Part shown: positions 1-12,600 of the stretch, one piece after another | How the letters are laid out: every line of letters begins with the position of its first letter | How positions within the stretch are numbered: the stretch's first letter is position 1 | Source: Choristocarpus tenellus KU-1152 | Lineage: Eukaryota > Phaeophyceae | DNA: 21,781 nt | Direction: 5' to 3' | Assembly (NCBI GenBank): GCA_964200185.2 | Contig: CAXNAD020000324.1 | Coordinates: 1 to 21,781, forward strand | Made by a program: the position numbers and the translations under genes | Notes under the pieces: generated by a model | Seen by the model: the letters and a program-made list of their open reading frames with translations, nothing else | Databases searched by the model: none | What the model was told of the DNA's origin: nothing

Positions 1-24
1 CCCCCCTCCCAGATACTTTGGGTC
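1..24 (+). repeat. Right end of a C/G-run repeat element (truncated by window edge)
   Basis: A C run followed by AGATACTTTGGGTC is the same right terminus seen at 21751-21774. It is therefore the right end of another copy of that subfamily, cut by the window edge, probably within the intron after exon 29. It is too short to say more. Confidence 0.7.
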
Positions 25-527
25 AGAGGTCTGATAATTGTTGTGGTGGTGGATGGTGGCTGTAATATGGAATAGGTTTGCCCTTGGCACAAGGACTGGA
101 TGAGAATGTTCTATGCATGAATTGGAGAACATGCATATTTACTCTGTTTCCCGCCCAAGAAGGAGATTCTCCTGTAGGGGAGAAATATTCCATATCAAGT
201 GGATACTAGAAATGTGCTCCTGTACTACCTCAAGTCTTAAAAAAAAGGACAAGTTTCTTCAACCTGCTCAGCGATTTATATGAGGCACTTGATATGGTAA
301 ATAGGACAATGATAGCAACATGCATCTTGCAAAGTGGTGCCGAAATAAACCAAATGTGGTTGACACAACGATGAACACCAACCGCATTTCATCCATTACA
401 AAAACCTTGAGGCAGTCCAAATAATGACACTATCGCATTGACTTCATTCTTGGAGGTATTATCACAGAAGCAAGCATGCTGTTGAAGTTTGTTGGGAGTC
501 GCTGGTCTGAGTTGGAGGGGGGCTCAC
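25..527. other. Intron sequence after exon 29
   Basis: This non-coding stretch begins at the exon 29 donor and runs to the window edge. It holds a perfect 12-bp inverted repeat (190-201 CCATATCAAGTG, 286-297 its complement) and a GTG-rich stretch near 40-60. No dynein exon with splice signals was found on the minus strand, and no gene on the plus strand. Confidence 0.6.
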
Positions 528-649
528 CCGTCCTCAGACACACTCCCACCAATAGCCCAGATATAGCTGAACACAAAAAGCTTGTCCACCAGCGGTTTTA
601 GCTCCGATTCAGGGAGAGACCAAGCTGACTCAACCTCAGCAAGGAGGGC
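528..649 (-). CDS. Dynein exon 29 of window: AAA2-AAA3 junction, last exon seen
   Basis: Encodes residues 1338-1377 plus two bases, [20 protein letters not shown] then AIGGSVSED. It matches 'E...l....e..FvFs.iWs.GG.l.ed', the end of AAA2. The acceptor is AATGGCAG|GCCCTC. The donor is GACGG|GTGAGC, phase 2. The next exon, which should begin with one base completing a glycine codon and lead toward AAA3 'VPT.DT.R', was not found in 1-527 and is presumably outside the window. Confidence 0.95.
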
Positions 650-3600
650 CTGCCATTGGAAATTATGAGGACTAACTTAGAGTAGATGTCAAGTAAAAAA
701 GAACTGGACATAGCCTTAGCAAAATGGATTCTGTCGATAGCTGTACGGCGCACCAGGAGACTAAAACAGGTCAAAATCATTTGAGCCAAAGTATCTTAGA
801 GGGTAGGGCAGCATCCATTTGGGGGCCAAAATCCAATTTTGCGATTTTGATGTAACTTTGGCTATCGTATTTGTTAGGAAGTGTCAGTATCCTGTTCTGG
901 ATACACATTTTCATAACGTATACATTGTACCTACTCCTAAACATTTTGGAGTAGGAAAGGGTCATTAAAAAAAGCATGGGAAGTCAAGCCCCAAATGGAC
1001 GAACAGGGCAAAACTCATACCCTCTAAGATACATTCGCTCTTTCAGAGGGTAGGAGTTTGCGCATATTTGTCCTTTCGGGGCTTGACTTCCCACAGTTTT
1101 TTTATGCCCTTTTTTCGATTTGCTGTGAACACAGTTATCTACTCCAAAACATTTTGGAGTAGGCAAAATGTACATGCTTATGAACGGTGTGTCTGGAGCA
1201 AGGATATTGACGCTGGCTAACAAACACAATAGCCAAGAATACATCAAAATCGCAACAATGTAATTTTGACCCCGAACGGACGCGGCCCTACCCTTTGAAA
1301 TGCTCTGGATCAACATATTCTCCTCATTAATCGTTTTTGCAAAGACACTTAGGCTTATTTTTTCCTCCCTCTGATACTTCCTCCAGTTGGAAGTTCTCCA
1401 GGACACGTTATAGAACAAGGCAAGGTCTGTGATCATTTCCTGGAATTGTGATATAGTCCAATTGTTTGTAATCCTGAGCCTGTTGTTGTAAACAGTGTGT
1501 CAACCTCTCGCCACATCAAATGAAGGCGGGGTATTAGTAAAGCTCTGGGTTGATACAGCAAGAAAAAAAAATCATCCCCAGGTTAACATTTGTGCTAGAG
1601 CCCTACTTGATTAGTCTGAAGTAAACATCAGTGAACCTCCAAAGTGTATCTATCATTGTAGAAAGAGCACACTGAACTGGAGAGTATCGTATCCGTTTTG
1701 TATACCTGAAAAATAAAGGATATTGAGGTTGCCAATTGGATATCCACGCAGCCCACAGGCTCCCTACAGTTTTTCCTCTGGAAGTCCATCCCTGCTTGTA
1801 CGCACTTGCCAAACAGACCCAAGAGGTGATCCCGAGCAAACTGTGGAAATGCTTCTGGAAGTGTAGGAACCTGATTGGACGGATGAAATACTTCTATAAT
1901 CAGAGTTTCATGTTGAAATGTTTCTTTCGGGTAGCCTGCTTTCTTCCAACAGAGGCTTCTATGCATCCAATATATTTTGCACTGCATTATAGTACGGTCT
2001 TTAGCATTGTTTGCTCCTACCCAAATACCGGAGTAGTATACTATGTACTTGTTTGATGTACATACATTTGGGTGAGTGTGGCGTTTGATTGGAATACCAT
2101 TTGTTTTTCAAGTCCACAAGCATGACTGAGCGAACTTCTTTGAGCAGGTGGGGTTTCTGCATATGCTGCAAGGAGTTTAAGCCACCAGCCATACCCACCA
2201 TTACAGAAGCTATTATCATCCGAGCTTGCTACTTCATGAAGACAATATTGGTTTGTCGGGGTTGACTACTGCACGGAGCAGCCGTATCAATAGCAAGTTT
2301 GGAGTACTTTGAAATGCTTCAAAGCGCAAGGCATTCCTCAGAATTATGTAACGGCTAAACTCTCTGGTCTTATTCACTCTATGCTCGAACAGTCCCCTTA
2401 GAACTTGCTTTGGCCCAAAGCAAATGCCAAAGAGCGGTAGAGGGAGAATATTGGGGATGGCCAAAGAATAAAACTAGGCTTATGTTCATTCTGTTGACTC
2501 TTTCACCTAACCCCACAAGCTTCTTCGCTATCTCAAGTATCTCTTCAACTTACCCAGCTTTGTACATACGGCATCCATCCAAGGTTAGATGGGGTCATGT
2601 AGATAACACCGATACGACTAACCGTGGCGGGTGATGCTACTGCAAGATCCATGACCTCAAACAGCATCTTCATCTCAATCTGCACAATGGAAGAGAGGAG
2701 GGGAAACAAGTAATGTGCATGGTTGAGGGGAGCATGGTTGTGGTGCAATTACATTTGTTCGTCTGATTTGCCTTGAGAAAACTACTGGGAAATATAACAG
2801 ATCAATAAACACATTCATGCATATACCTGTAAGGACAAACATGCTAGGACAGTGGAACTGCACAATACCCATGTGCTTAAGCAAGTCAGATTCATCATGC
2901 CTTAGGTGTTGACAATTCAAAAGCAGTGTGCACTACAAGAGGGATGATGATATACTCCAGAGTAATTCAAAGTATTACATGGAAGAAGTAAGTCATACTT
3001 CTATGACTCTACATGAGTCGGGAGCCAAATTATCTTAGAGGGTAGAGCCGCGTCCTTTTGGGGCCAAAATTCAATGTTGCGATTCTGGTGTGATTTTGGC
3101 TATCGTGTTTGTTAGGAAGTGTCAGTATCCTTGTTCCGGACACACCTTTTCATAACATACACATTTTACCTACTCTGACATATTTTGAAGTAGGAAAATG
3201 TTGCAAAAACCCCAAGGGAAGCCAAGCCCCAAATGGACAAACAGGGCAAACCTCGTACCCTCTAAGATACTTTCACTCTCGGGTGAAATTTGGTAAGGCC
3301 TACCTTAAGCTTGATACGCTCTCCATTGGCCAGGCAGAGTGTCATGTTGTCATCTAACACTGTATTCATATTCTCAATCCATAGTGCATCAATTGGTCCA
3401 TCGAAGACTGTCCACCTTGACTCACCCAGCAACAACATGCCATGAAAAAGGCAAGCAGGAAAAGGTATGAGGACGATGCTAGGTAAAACTGGAGCAAGGA
3501 TTGTTCACCTGCAGGGCCTCCATTGAGATTACAATGTTGACCATGCTTAACTCATCAGTGGGTTGTTCAGTCTTTGTCTGAGCCAAGCAGTATTAAGGAG

Positions 3601-6600
3601 TCTGTAGGGTAGGGTTCACCTTCTGTGATCTCCCTCATCTACCACTGCTTTTCTCATAATGGTTGAGGCCAATCCATCATGCCATTCCTGTAGATGTTGA
3701 CAAGAAACGGGTAGTGTGATATTTGAGTTGTAAGTAATCGACTCCCAAATATTAGTAATACTTGCTCTCCCCGAAGTGACAAGTCTATTAAATGATGCAG
3801 TGCACTGGGGAGCTAGAGCTCTAGTACTAGCTTGGGTATTGGCTGGCTCATTGACGGAGTAAAATGTGCGGTACTGACTACCCATACCAAGTGGCGAAAT
3901 AGCTGTATACAGCTGGTTTGTTTTGTGTCCCTAGAACAATGGATATACACAGGTGGTGTTTCCCTTCACTTGCCTGTGTCAACGGGTTGAATTCACCGTA
4001 GAGCTCTCCCATGGTTATGCATTTGGGATTGAGGATCTCGTATTTTACCACCTTCCAAAGTTTGAGTAATGGGGGCGTGTGATAAGACATATTTCCCATC
4101 TTCAAGCGGAGGTGTGATCTCCTTACCAAACCTACACATTCTGTATTGAAAAAGATTATTGCAATGATTGGGATGGGTGACAAAATGTAGTATAGCAGGG
4201 TTGACATAGCAAGATAGAGCTTGAACTCAACTGTTTTCTATTTTATCCCTACCACAGATTAAGGAAATGAGGGGCAGGTAACGTTGATGCCGAAGTCTTT
4301 GAGCAAAAATGGTTGTATCACCTGAAACTCTGGGTTTGGTGATCCCCTGTTCCTGAGGTCAGTCATGACTGCCGCTAGCATTCGGTAACATGTAGTTTTT
4401 CCCGCCCCTGTTGGTCCAACTAGGGTAGCCCCAAATCGGATGTTGAACACGTCGAACATTTGTATGATCTTGCCGATGAACAAGGGCACCTGTCAAGTTT
4501 GTGATGTTACAAATGTCGAGGACAGGGGAGTTGTAACATAGAGATATGTGGACAACAAACAAGCCACACAGAGAGTCAACACAGAATGTAATCAGGATTG
4601 TCCTCTCAGATATTATCCATTGTAGCTGCTCATTTGTCGCGTTATCAGCTCACCTTTTGAAGGCCATGCTTGTCGAGTTGCTCGTCCAAGGCCACACTGA
4701 ACTCTCCATAGTCATTACTGGGAACCTCGAGGCCTGGGAAGAGGTCCTAGGTGGAGGGGAGGGGAAGGGGGGAGTCAGAAGTAGTCAATAGATTTAGGAC
4801 TGTGCGGGGCCTACTGTTCGCACCACTCCAGGTCTGCAGGTGAGCACGAAAATGATAATAAGGTTCATCTCACTCCAAACCCATATACGGTAAGCGGGAG
4901 ATCTTTCCACTCCCTCTCCTTAAGGACCCGTATGTCAGCAAGAGTTAAGACACCCTTCCTACTATTCACTGTCCAAACTGATAATTTTATTGGAGGGGGA
5001 TTCATTTCTTCATTCTTTCCTTCGATACAGTTTCAGGTTTTCATTGGTTTTCCCTCTGACCCATCTGGAAAATGTCAGAGGGCAAATAGAATAATACAGT
5101 TTCAACTGTTATCTCATCTTTCGCAACCTGAAAACACACTGAGACCCATGACGTCTTATCCCACTGTCTCGGGGACTCACTTGACCCTACGTCTTTGCCA
5201 CCACAATCCATGGTATCCAAATTTCAACTTGTATTCCAAATGGTGTTTACATGTGCTCCTCATATTCTCTTAGCTTTGCTCAATCCCACAAGCAGATAGG
5301 ATAGAGGGGAATATATGTCCTTCTTTAAGGCAAGGCTTGTGGATGTGTCTCCACCCTGATTTCAATAGATGAAACAAAATCCTGGGAGCTTAGACCTCGA
5401 ACTACCAAAACCTTGTCAACCCTCCTCACTAAAGGATGCAAATTTAGCTCTTCACATCTTTTGAATGCTGCAAGAAAGCTCTCCACATCTACCACGCTTG
5501 ACATCTCCACATCGCAAAAACACCTGCCTGCTAATTCCAACTAATAGTAACAACACAAGACAGGGTATGAATACGTAATACTTTGTTGGTGTGCCTTACC
5601 TAGCCTCCTCTAGCTCTGCTTCTACCAAAATATGTGCTGTGCAAGCAGGGAGAGATGGAATACTTGCAGAGGTAGATGAACAAACCTTAACAATTGCAGC
5701 GAAAAGTGGTAGATCATCTGCCAAGAACTTGGGCACATTGGAGTCTACTAAAGCACGGATAAGGGTCAGATCCTCATCAACATCGGGATATCCTCGCTTT
5801 AGGGAGCCAGCCATCACCAGCACCGATTTAACTGCCTTTGGAGAGAGACAGAGACAGAAGAGAGAGGTCAAAGGCCCTCCGATATGAAGTTTACCATCAA
5901 TATGATGCCATGCTAGATAGCCGGGATCACTTCAACAAAAAGTTATATCCAGAACAAGTACTATTGGCAGGAGTTGGTGGCAATACAAGAGCGAAGATCA
6001 ATCCGAAAAGAGGGGATGTGACGCTCTTAATAAAGTAGGGTGTAACGTGCTCATGGACAAAGCAAGAGTTTATGAGTAGCCACCAATCACTAGCTCAAAT
6101 ACCATGCCCTTTTCCTGCAAAGGCCATATGTACACGAGGAATTCAATAATGTCTTGATATTCGAAATGGACACCATCAATCCCCTCCTCCCCCTCCCTCT
6201 CACCCGCAAACCATAATCGTAGTGTGGCTGTTGGCTGAGCTGTTCGGAACAGAGAATATAGAGCTTGCACATCTTCCGAGAGAGGGTCTTCGCATCAGCG
6301 AAACCCTCCGCGAACAGCATGATCTCGGCAATAAGCTCATAGTTCGGAACCATCATAGCTACCGGACGGAAGCAAACCTGAGAAATGTACGTTGCGGATA
6401 GAGTAATTGGTGCTGTGTACAGTATACAACTGTGAAACGTATGAAGTATGTATCTGACTCTAAGCTTATCCATATCTGGACACCAGAGCTGAGTGAAGGC
6501 ACAGCTCACGAATGGGGGGAAACTAAAAGCATAATTTCAGGTTATAGGGTTGGGGTGGGAATGGAATCATAGAAGAATAGATACAGTCGAGTAGAAGGGG

Positions 6601-9600
6601 TGTGTGTGTGGGTGTAAGTAATTGTGGTGGAAGCACATATAGATACATAGATATTTTTAAGAGTAGCTCATAGTGCTCCATTTTTGAGGCACATTTATTT
6701 GGGCAATAACACAAGAAGAAATCTTCCCGGTCTCAGTATCCTTAGCCTAGTCCGGGCTACTTACCCATTGGTACATGGACCAGTTGCTAGTACTCTGAGG
6801 GTGTGAGTGATAGGAATCAGGTTGTTCTAAGTATCTTACTTCTGCAATTCCTCTACAGTCTCTAGGGGGAGTATAGACACCAAGCTGAACCTTTCCTGTG
6901 CTTTTCAATACCTAAAGACCCTTTCAACATAATCCAGAGTGTATTTCAAGTGCTCGTTGTCCACAATCATTTTTGTTGCAGCCTCTCCCTTGCATAGTCT
7001 ATATTTCTGGTCCTTTGCAGAGTGGGCTAGAGAGATATTTCTTGAGTAGTCACTGTGAATGGAGTGGACATTCTAAATACCCACACAATATTCTTTATCC
7101 CCAAGGAACAATTACAGGAACCTCTACCATGATCATGTCAATCAAAAGCATAGCAACTCGACAATAGTACCCTAAATATTTCTCCTTCTCCTTTCCTCCT
7201 AGGGGCCAATCGTGGACACTGGAATGAGCAGCATTAGGCTCTAGCAGAAGATATATCCTCTACAAGCCATGATGATTCTAAGACCTAACTCTCACCGCAA
7301 GATTGTCTGGCAGCTCAGTCCGGCCTGCATAGCCTGGGTTCATGGTGATGATTACATGGTGATCCTTGAGCGCAATTTGCACCCCCATAAAATTAATATC
7401 TGACTTGCCCATCACCCGACCTTCCCTCAAGACCAAGAGTTGTTGAGCAATCACCGATAACACCTTCGTTGTCCATTTGTGAAAAGGGGGGGAGGGAAGA
7501 AACAGTGGCAACAACTTGACCGACTTTGTGTGTTCTTATGGGACTGTGTCGTCCAAGATCACATCTATTTGTTTATTTTCTCAAAATAACTGGGAAGTGA
7601 CTGTACTGGCTGCTAAGTTCATGACCAGATATAGGAATATGTACTCCTACTAGTAGAATTTCGTGTATATCTCTGAGAAATTTCGAGTGGTGGACATGCT
7701 CTACATGCTACTAATCTGCAAGGATCGAGGCTTCAGGGACTGTAGGAAGAGTTCACTGCAAGAAAGTGTACAACAGGTGACAGAGGATCATGACGAGTTG
7801 AACAACTGAGAGGTCACACACATGATAAAATTACATACACTCCATTTTTTATTTGAACAACTCAGCACAGAGCAGGGCTTTCCACACAATGAAAGGCCCT
7901 TCTTCGATTTCTTCTTATGTGATCCTCAATTCTGAAAGAAAAACAAATAGCGTAAATGGCATTTACTAATATATGTGAATTTAAAATGCAAAAAAGTCCA
8001 AAATTACCTATATCTCTTCGTTGGTTTAACTCATACTGGGTAGTATAAAGCACAGTACTCCGCTGATATTACCACTTCAAAATCTAAATATCTGTCTATC
8101 ACAGTTTTTTCAAGAATCGGAGTAGAACGCACTACCTGCCAATGCATACGAAATAATGGTGACAGAAAAAAATTGCAGTAGGAGACCATGTCACCAATGT
8201 ATCAGACATAGCATTAACATATGTTTGAAGTAGTCATTGCTATTGTTCACACTGCCGAGATGAAAACCAATGAGTTACACCAAATGGAGCATCTCAGGAT
8301 CCCGTACCTCAATGTCTATGCGGTTGAACTCATCGAGACACACCCAGGATCCACCCTGGGCAAGCCCCCTAAACAGCTTCCCCATCATTTTGTAGTCAAT
8401 TTGGTCTGAGCAATTAAATACCACACACAATATGCCAATCGCCTTGGCGAGATCTTTTGACGTCTCAGTCTTGCCAGTGCCGGCAGGGCCTGCAGGTGCT
8501 GCGCCCAGCTTTAGCTCGTAAGAACCGGTTAGTGTAAGCCAGCAGCGATCCGTGAGGGGGGTGATGACAAGACGACTGCATGAACGCAACCATTCGGGCC
8601 ACAGTATTGGATGCACGAGGTTGGTAGAGTTGATAGGTAGATCGGTCAATGGAGGAGTGTGTGGTAGGTTTGTGCATGAAGGGTCAGTGTGTGATAATAG
8701 TTACAAATTTGTGGAACGAATTAATTTGGTCTGAAGTGTGAAGGACATTTCATGTTAGTGCTAAGGATGGGACTTAGCAGCATTGTGGTAGGAGATCAAG
8801 CAAAGGTTACTCATTGATGGACTGGATGTACTACCTCTGTACCATAAGTTTGTGCCGCGAAATATCTGGGCTAGCTGAGTGAGAACGGTGTCGAATCAGA
8901 CGATAACCCTAACCCTAACCCCACAGAATGAAATCAGGTTGACAATCTCTGCTTTCAGAAAAGGTGGGGATCGAGGATTTTCAGGTACAACCTTTAGGTG
9001 CTTCAAGCCGTCAAAGTCAGGGTCTTTTGGGGTAATTTTGAGGCCAGAACTGGGCACGTCGAGGGACAGAACGTCGGCATGGCAACCCCCGCGTCGTTAC
9101 TTGAGGATTCACTACAGTGTATGCACGAGGCTATTGTATAGTGTTGACATTATGGTAGACTAGCAAAGGTATCCCTCGTGTCTAGTGTTAGGCGAGGGTT
9201 TTCACGTTTTTATCCTCAATCATGTGTCAACAACCAGAAACAGGGACAGCCACTCACTGCAAGATTGCAAGGAAACATGAGCATCTACAAAAGGTTTTTT
9301 GACGAGATTGCTCAAGTTGGCGATCAGCATCGCGTATTTGCATTCCATTTGAATCTATTATTCAAATCAAGAAAGGACTGATGTTGCACCTGGTAGCGCC
9401 CATGTATTCATATCCATAGCGCACTCGAGCATCAGAGTGGCGGATTAGGCAGTCATCCAAGTCCATTTCCCAGTAGTAGCGAAGTTGTTGCTGCCACGTG
9501 AAGTTCTGGATGGAGTCCACCTGGACATAGTGCAAAGTACATGCTTCGAAATGTTATACTGAAATATTGACATGGCATTATTTCTACAGAGCTGGCGCAA

Positions 9601-12600
9601 AACATCAAAAGAGCTACTCCTTGTTTGGGGCTAAACTGATACAATGACTCACAGGGGAAATATTGTGGGATCTCCCAATCTGGGAAGCTCTCCCCCTTGT
9701 ATATTCCAAGGAGATATTAAAAGGTCGTGCTCATCTGAAAGATCATAATACCTAAAGGAACAGTCTGTACCATACTCATTCATCTTCAGGTCTTATTTTT
9801 CCACCCATGCAACCAAACCCTTAGAGAACACTGTCCTTGCATGGTTGCTACGTGGTCACATCGAGTAACACGCTTATAGCCAGAAATTGCCCTCCCTCTA
9901 CCTTATGCAGGAATGTATGCGTGACACTTGGGTTTGGAGGTACGTGTGTGGGCACATACATCCTATGACGTTACGTTTTATTTCTGCTATGCAATTCTAA
10001 AGACAAGAATGGCATCAGTATCACCAACTTCTCTCCTAGCTTACCTTGCTTTCATGAAGCTCCTCGATAATGTCTCGAGCATGCACGTCGGTTGTGACAA
10101 GGGCAACGATCACCTTCCGCTCAAGCTTACTGAGGTCGCTTCGGATCTTGATGATAAGCTTTGTCAGCTCAACTACGTAAGTATCAAACCACCTTAAGGG
10201 GTATTGATAATAAGGAATGAACATGAGGTATATGCGGCAGGATAGATATTGCACCCCAAGAACATGGGTTAGGCAGACAGATAAGGACTGGGTTTAAGGT
10301 TGGTATGGACGAAAATTCATGAGTGGAGGTAGACGGAATGAAATGAGGAGGTTTTGTAGAAAGGGGTCAGGGGTGTTGTTGTGGTTGTAAAATGGTCCAG
10401 GAATTGTCAAAACCTAGAATAGCAAGCACTTGAAGAGTTTACCTCAGAGCACATCAGCATACTCCAAGGATATTAGGTAATTCACAAACATTAATAACTT
10501 CAAGTCTGCGATTATTCTCAGATAGTAATGAGCAAAATAACCCACAGGGTAAAATATACATTTCCTGATAGTACAGCTTGGTCTTCATGTTGACAACCTC
10601 TGTCCAACAGATTCAGAAGCCTGGCCTTTCGGCAAGAACACTGCGATGTTCTGAGTTGTATACTGTTCCAACATAAATGAGAGGTACCCAGGGTTGCAAT
10701 TTAAGGATGAGTCAAAGTATCTTAGAGGGTAGAGCCGCATCCATTTGGGGGCCAAAATCTATTTTTTCGATTTTGCTGTAATATTGGCTATCGTGTTTGT
10801 TAGGAAGTGTCAATATTCATGTTCCGGACACATCTTTTCATAACGTATACATTTTACGTACTCCTAAACACTTTGGAGCAGGAAAATGTCATAGAAAAAT
10901 CCATGGGAAGCCAAGCCCCAAATGGAAAAATAGGGTAAAACTCGTACCCTCTATGATACTTCCAATCGGATGCCGACAAATATGTGCAAATTACAAATTT
11001 TTGCACAAACGCACATAGGAAGTTTTCCGAACCCTGTCCAAACATTTCAAAGAACATAGAAACCAATGCTCTGAAATCGATGTTAATACCTCATCCATAG
11101 GAATATGGGGAAATTACAAAAGATGAATAAAAATGGTTTTAAACTCAAACGGCCAAAACCTGGGTACCTCTCATTTATGTTTGCTCAGCCTGGGCCTAAC
11201 AGAGCTAAACTTCTCAACAAGTCCACAATATCCAGCACACACACACCCCACTTCTGACTTAAAGCATTTGTAAGACTTTTCCACAAATCCTGGAGTGACC
11301 TACTTTTTCATCTCCGCCACTGAATTCTCAGCCCTGAGAGCCATTTCTGTTCCCCGTGCCCATGTCATCTGGGCTACGGTTGCCACCACCTGAAGTCGAG
11401 CACAGCAAATATATCAGAACAGTAAAATTCCCCACAAAAAAGTGGAAGGAAAGAAATTCGTGCTCTCTATAACTGTCTTGGATTCAACAACTAACTGTGA
11501 CACTACTGCTGGGGGAGAACACACCGATTTTACTGTACCTCTAAACGCCAACTGATGCGCGAATTTCGCACAAGCAGGGACTTCCTGCCCTATTGCATCA
11601 TTGTGCAAAGCCTTGAGGACAGACCCTCATACTTTTCAAAAACGCAAAAAAGCCTTGAGGGGATGGAAGCAAAATAGCATAGATATCATGATCTTTTTGC
11701 CCACAATAGTAATTGAGGGGCACAACTATAGGTGATATCAAGTGTAGTCGTTTCATTTCCTATGACCTGTGTCCCCAATTGTCTTCTATCCTTGCACCAT
11801 GACCCTGATCCGCAAAAAATAAAATGAGGTTGAAAAGTCTAGGAGAGGACTAAAGTAATGGGAAGAGAGTTTGGCGATAAAACTTGTGTGTACAATGCTC
11901 AGTATATTGCCTTTGCAGTTTAGCGGACTTGCAACATGATCATGAACAAGCACTCTGTCTTGTCCCACCTTGTCCCCTTACAGTTGAGTTAATCAACCCG
12001 TTTTACCTGGCCAGGGTGGTCGCCTACCCACTCATCGCGGGGTTTTGTGTCATAGTCGAGAAGACCGGCCTTCATAAAGCCATGGAGCGAGGATTTCATC
12101 CTTTGCTCCACCTGCCATTGGAGGCACAGGTTAGGGGGTGGGAGATAAGGGGCAAGCCCACACCTTGTCCAAACTACTACAGACACAGGAGGGGATACTG
12201 ACAGCCTGACTAAAAGTTCTATAAGTGGTCAAGGATAAGGTTGATCCTCCTCTTGCCTCGGGTCACTTGACTCTTGGGCAGTACCTTCCCCTGTATAGGC
12301 GGAGTGTAGGTCTGAAAGGTAGTAGGACTTTGAAATCCTACTGAGATAAAAGGAGAATAGCAGTGTCTCCGGCTCTCTGAGTATTTTTAGTGTGGGGCAG
12401 AGCTTAGGACAAAGGTATAGTCACCATGGCCTAAGGCTATGATAGCCCAGAGTAATATCTCCCCCAGTCTTTAGTAATAGTTAGAATTTTCACATTTGAT
12501 GAACAATAAAACATGCCCCTCCACTGATACACCCGCACCCATTCAGCTGTATATTCTAATATTGTGATTTCCAACTAGTCTCATCTTCAATCTGATCTCA

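Noticed and set aside
200-240. Plus-strand reading VDTRNVLLYYLKS that faintly resembles the AAA3 'DT.R...LL' motif.
   Set aside because: It lies on the opposite strand to the gene, is very short, ends in a stop and has no supporting neighbours; coincidence is more likely.
984-1436. 150-codon open frame on the minus strand between exons 28 and 29.
   Set aside because: It overlaps the inverted repeat copy for much of its length, has no dynein-like motif, and exons 28 and 29 join with correct family spacing without it.
2234-2464. Possible exon on the minus strand between exons 27 and 28.
   Set aside because: The translation does not match AAA2, and the direct 27-28 junction (QSW to VPTLPEAF) is in frame with the expected spacing.
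3109-3357. Open frames that recur in several repeat copies (for example MLGSV-type starts at 3109, 10797, 18197).
   Set aside because: They arise because the repeat copies share sequence; the frames differ in length, are broken in other copies and resemble no transposase.
8879-9163. Plus-strand open frame of 94 codons in the intron between exons 17 and 18.
   Set aside because: Low-complexity start from the CCCTAA tract, no motif, and no partner exons; probably chance.
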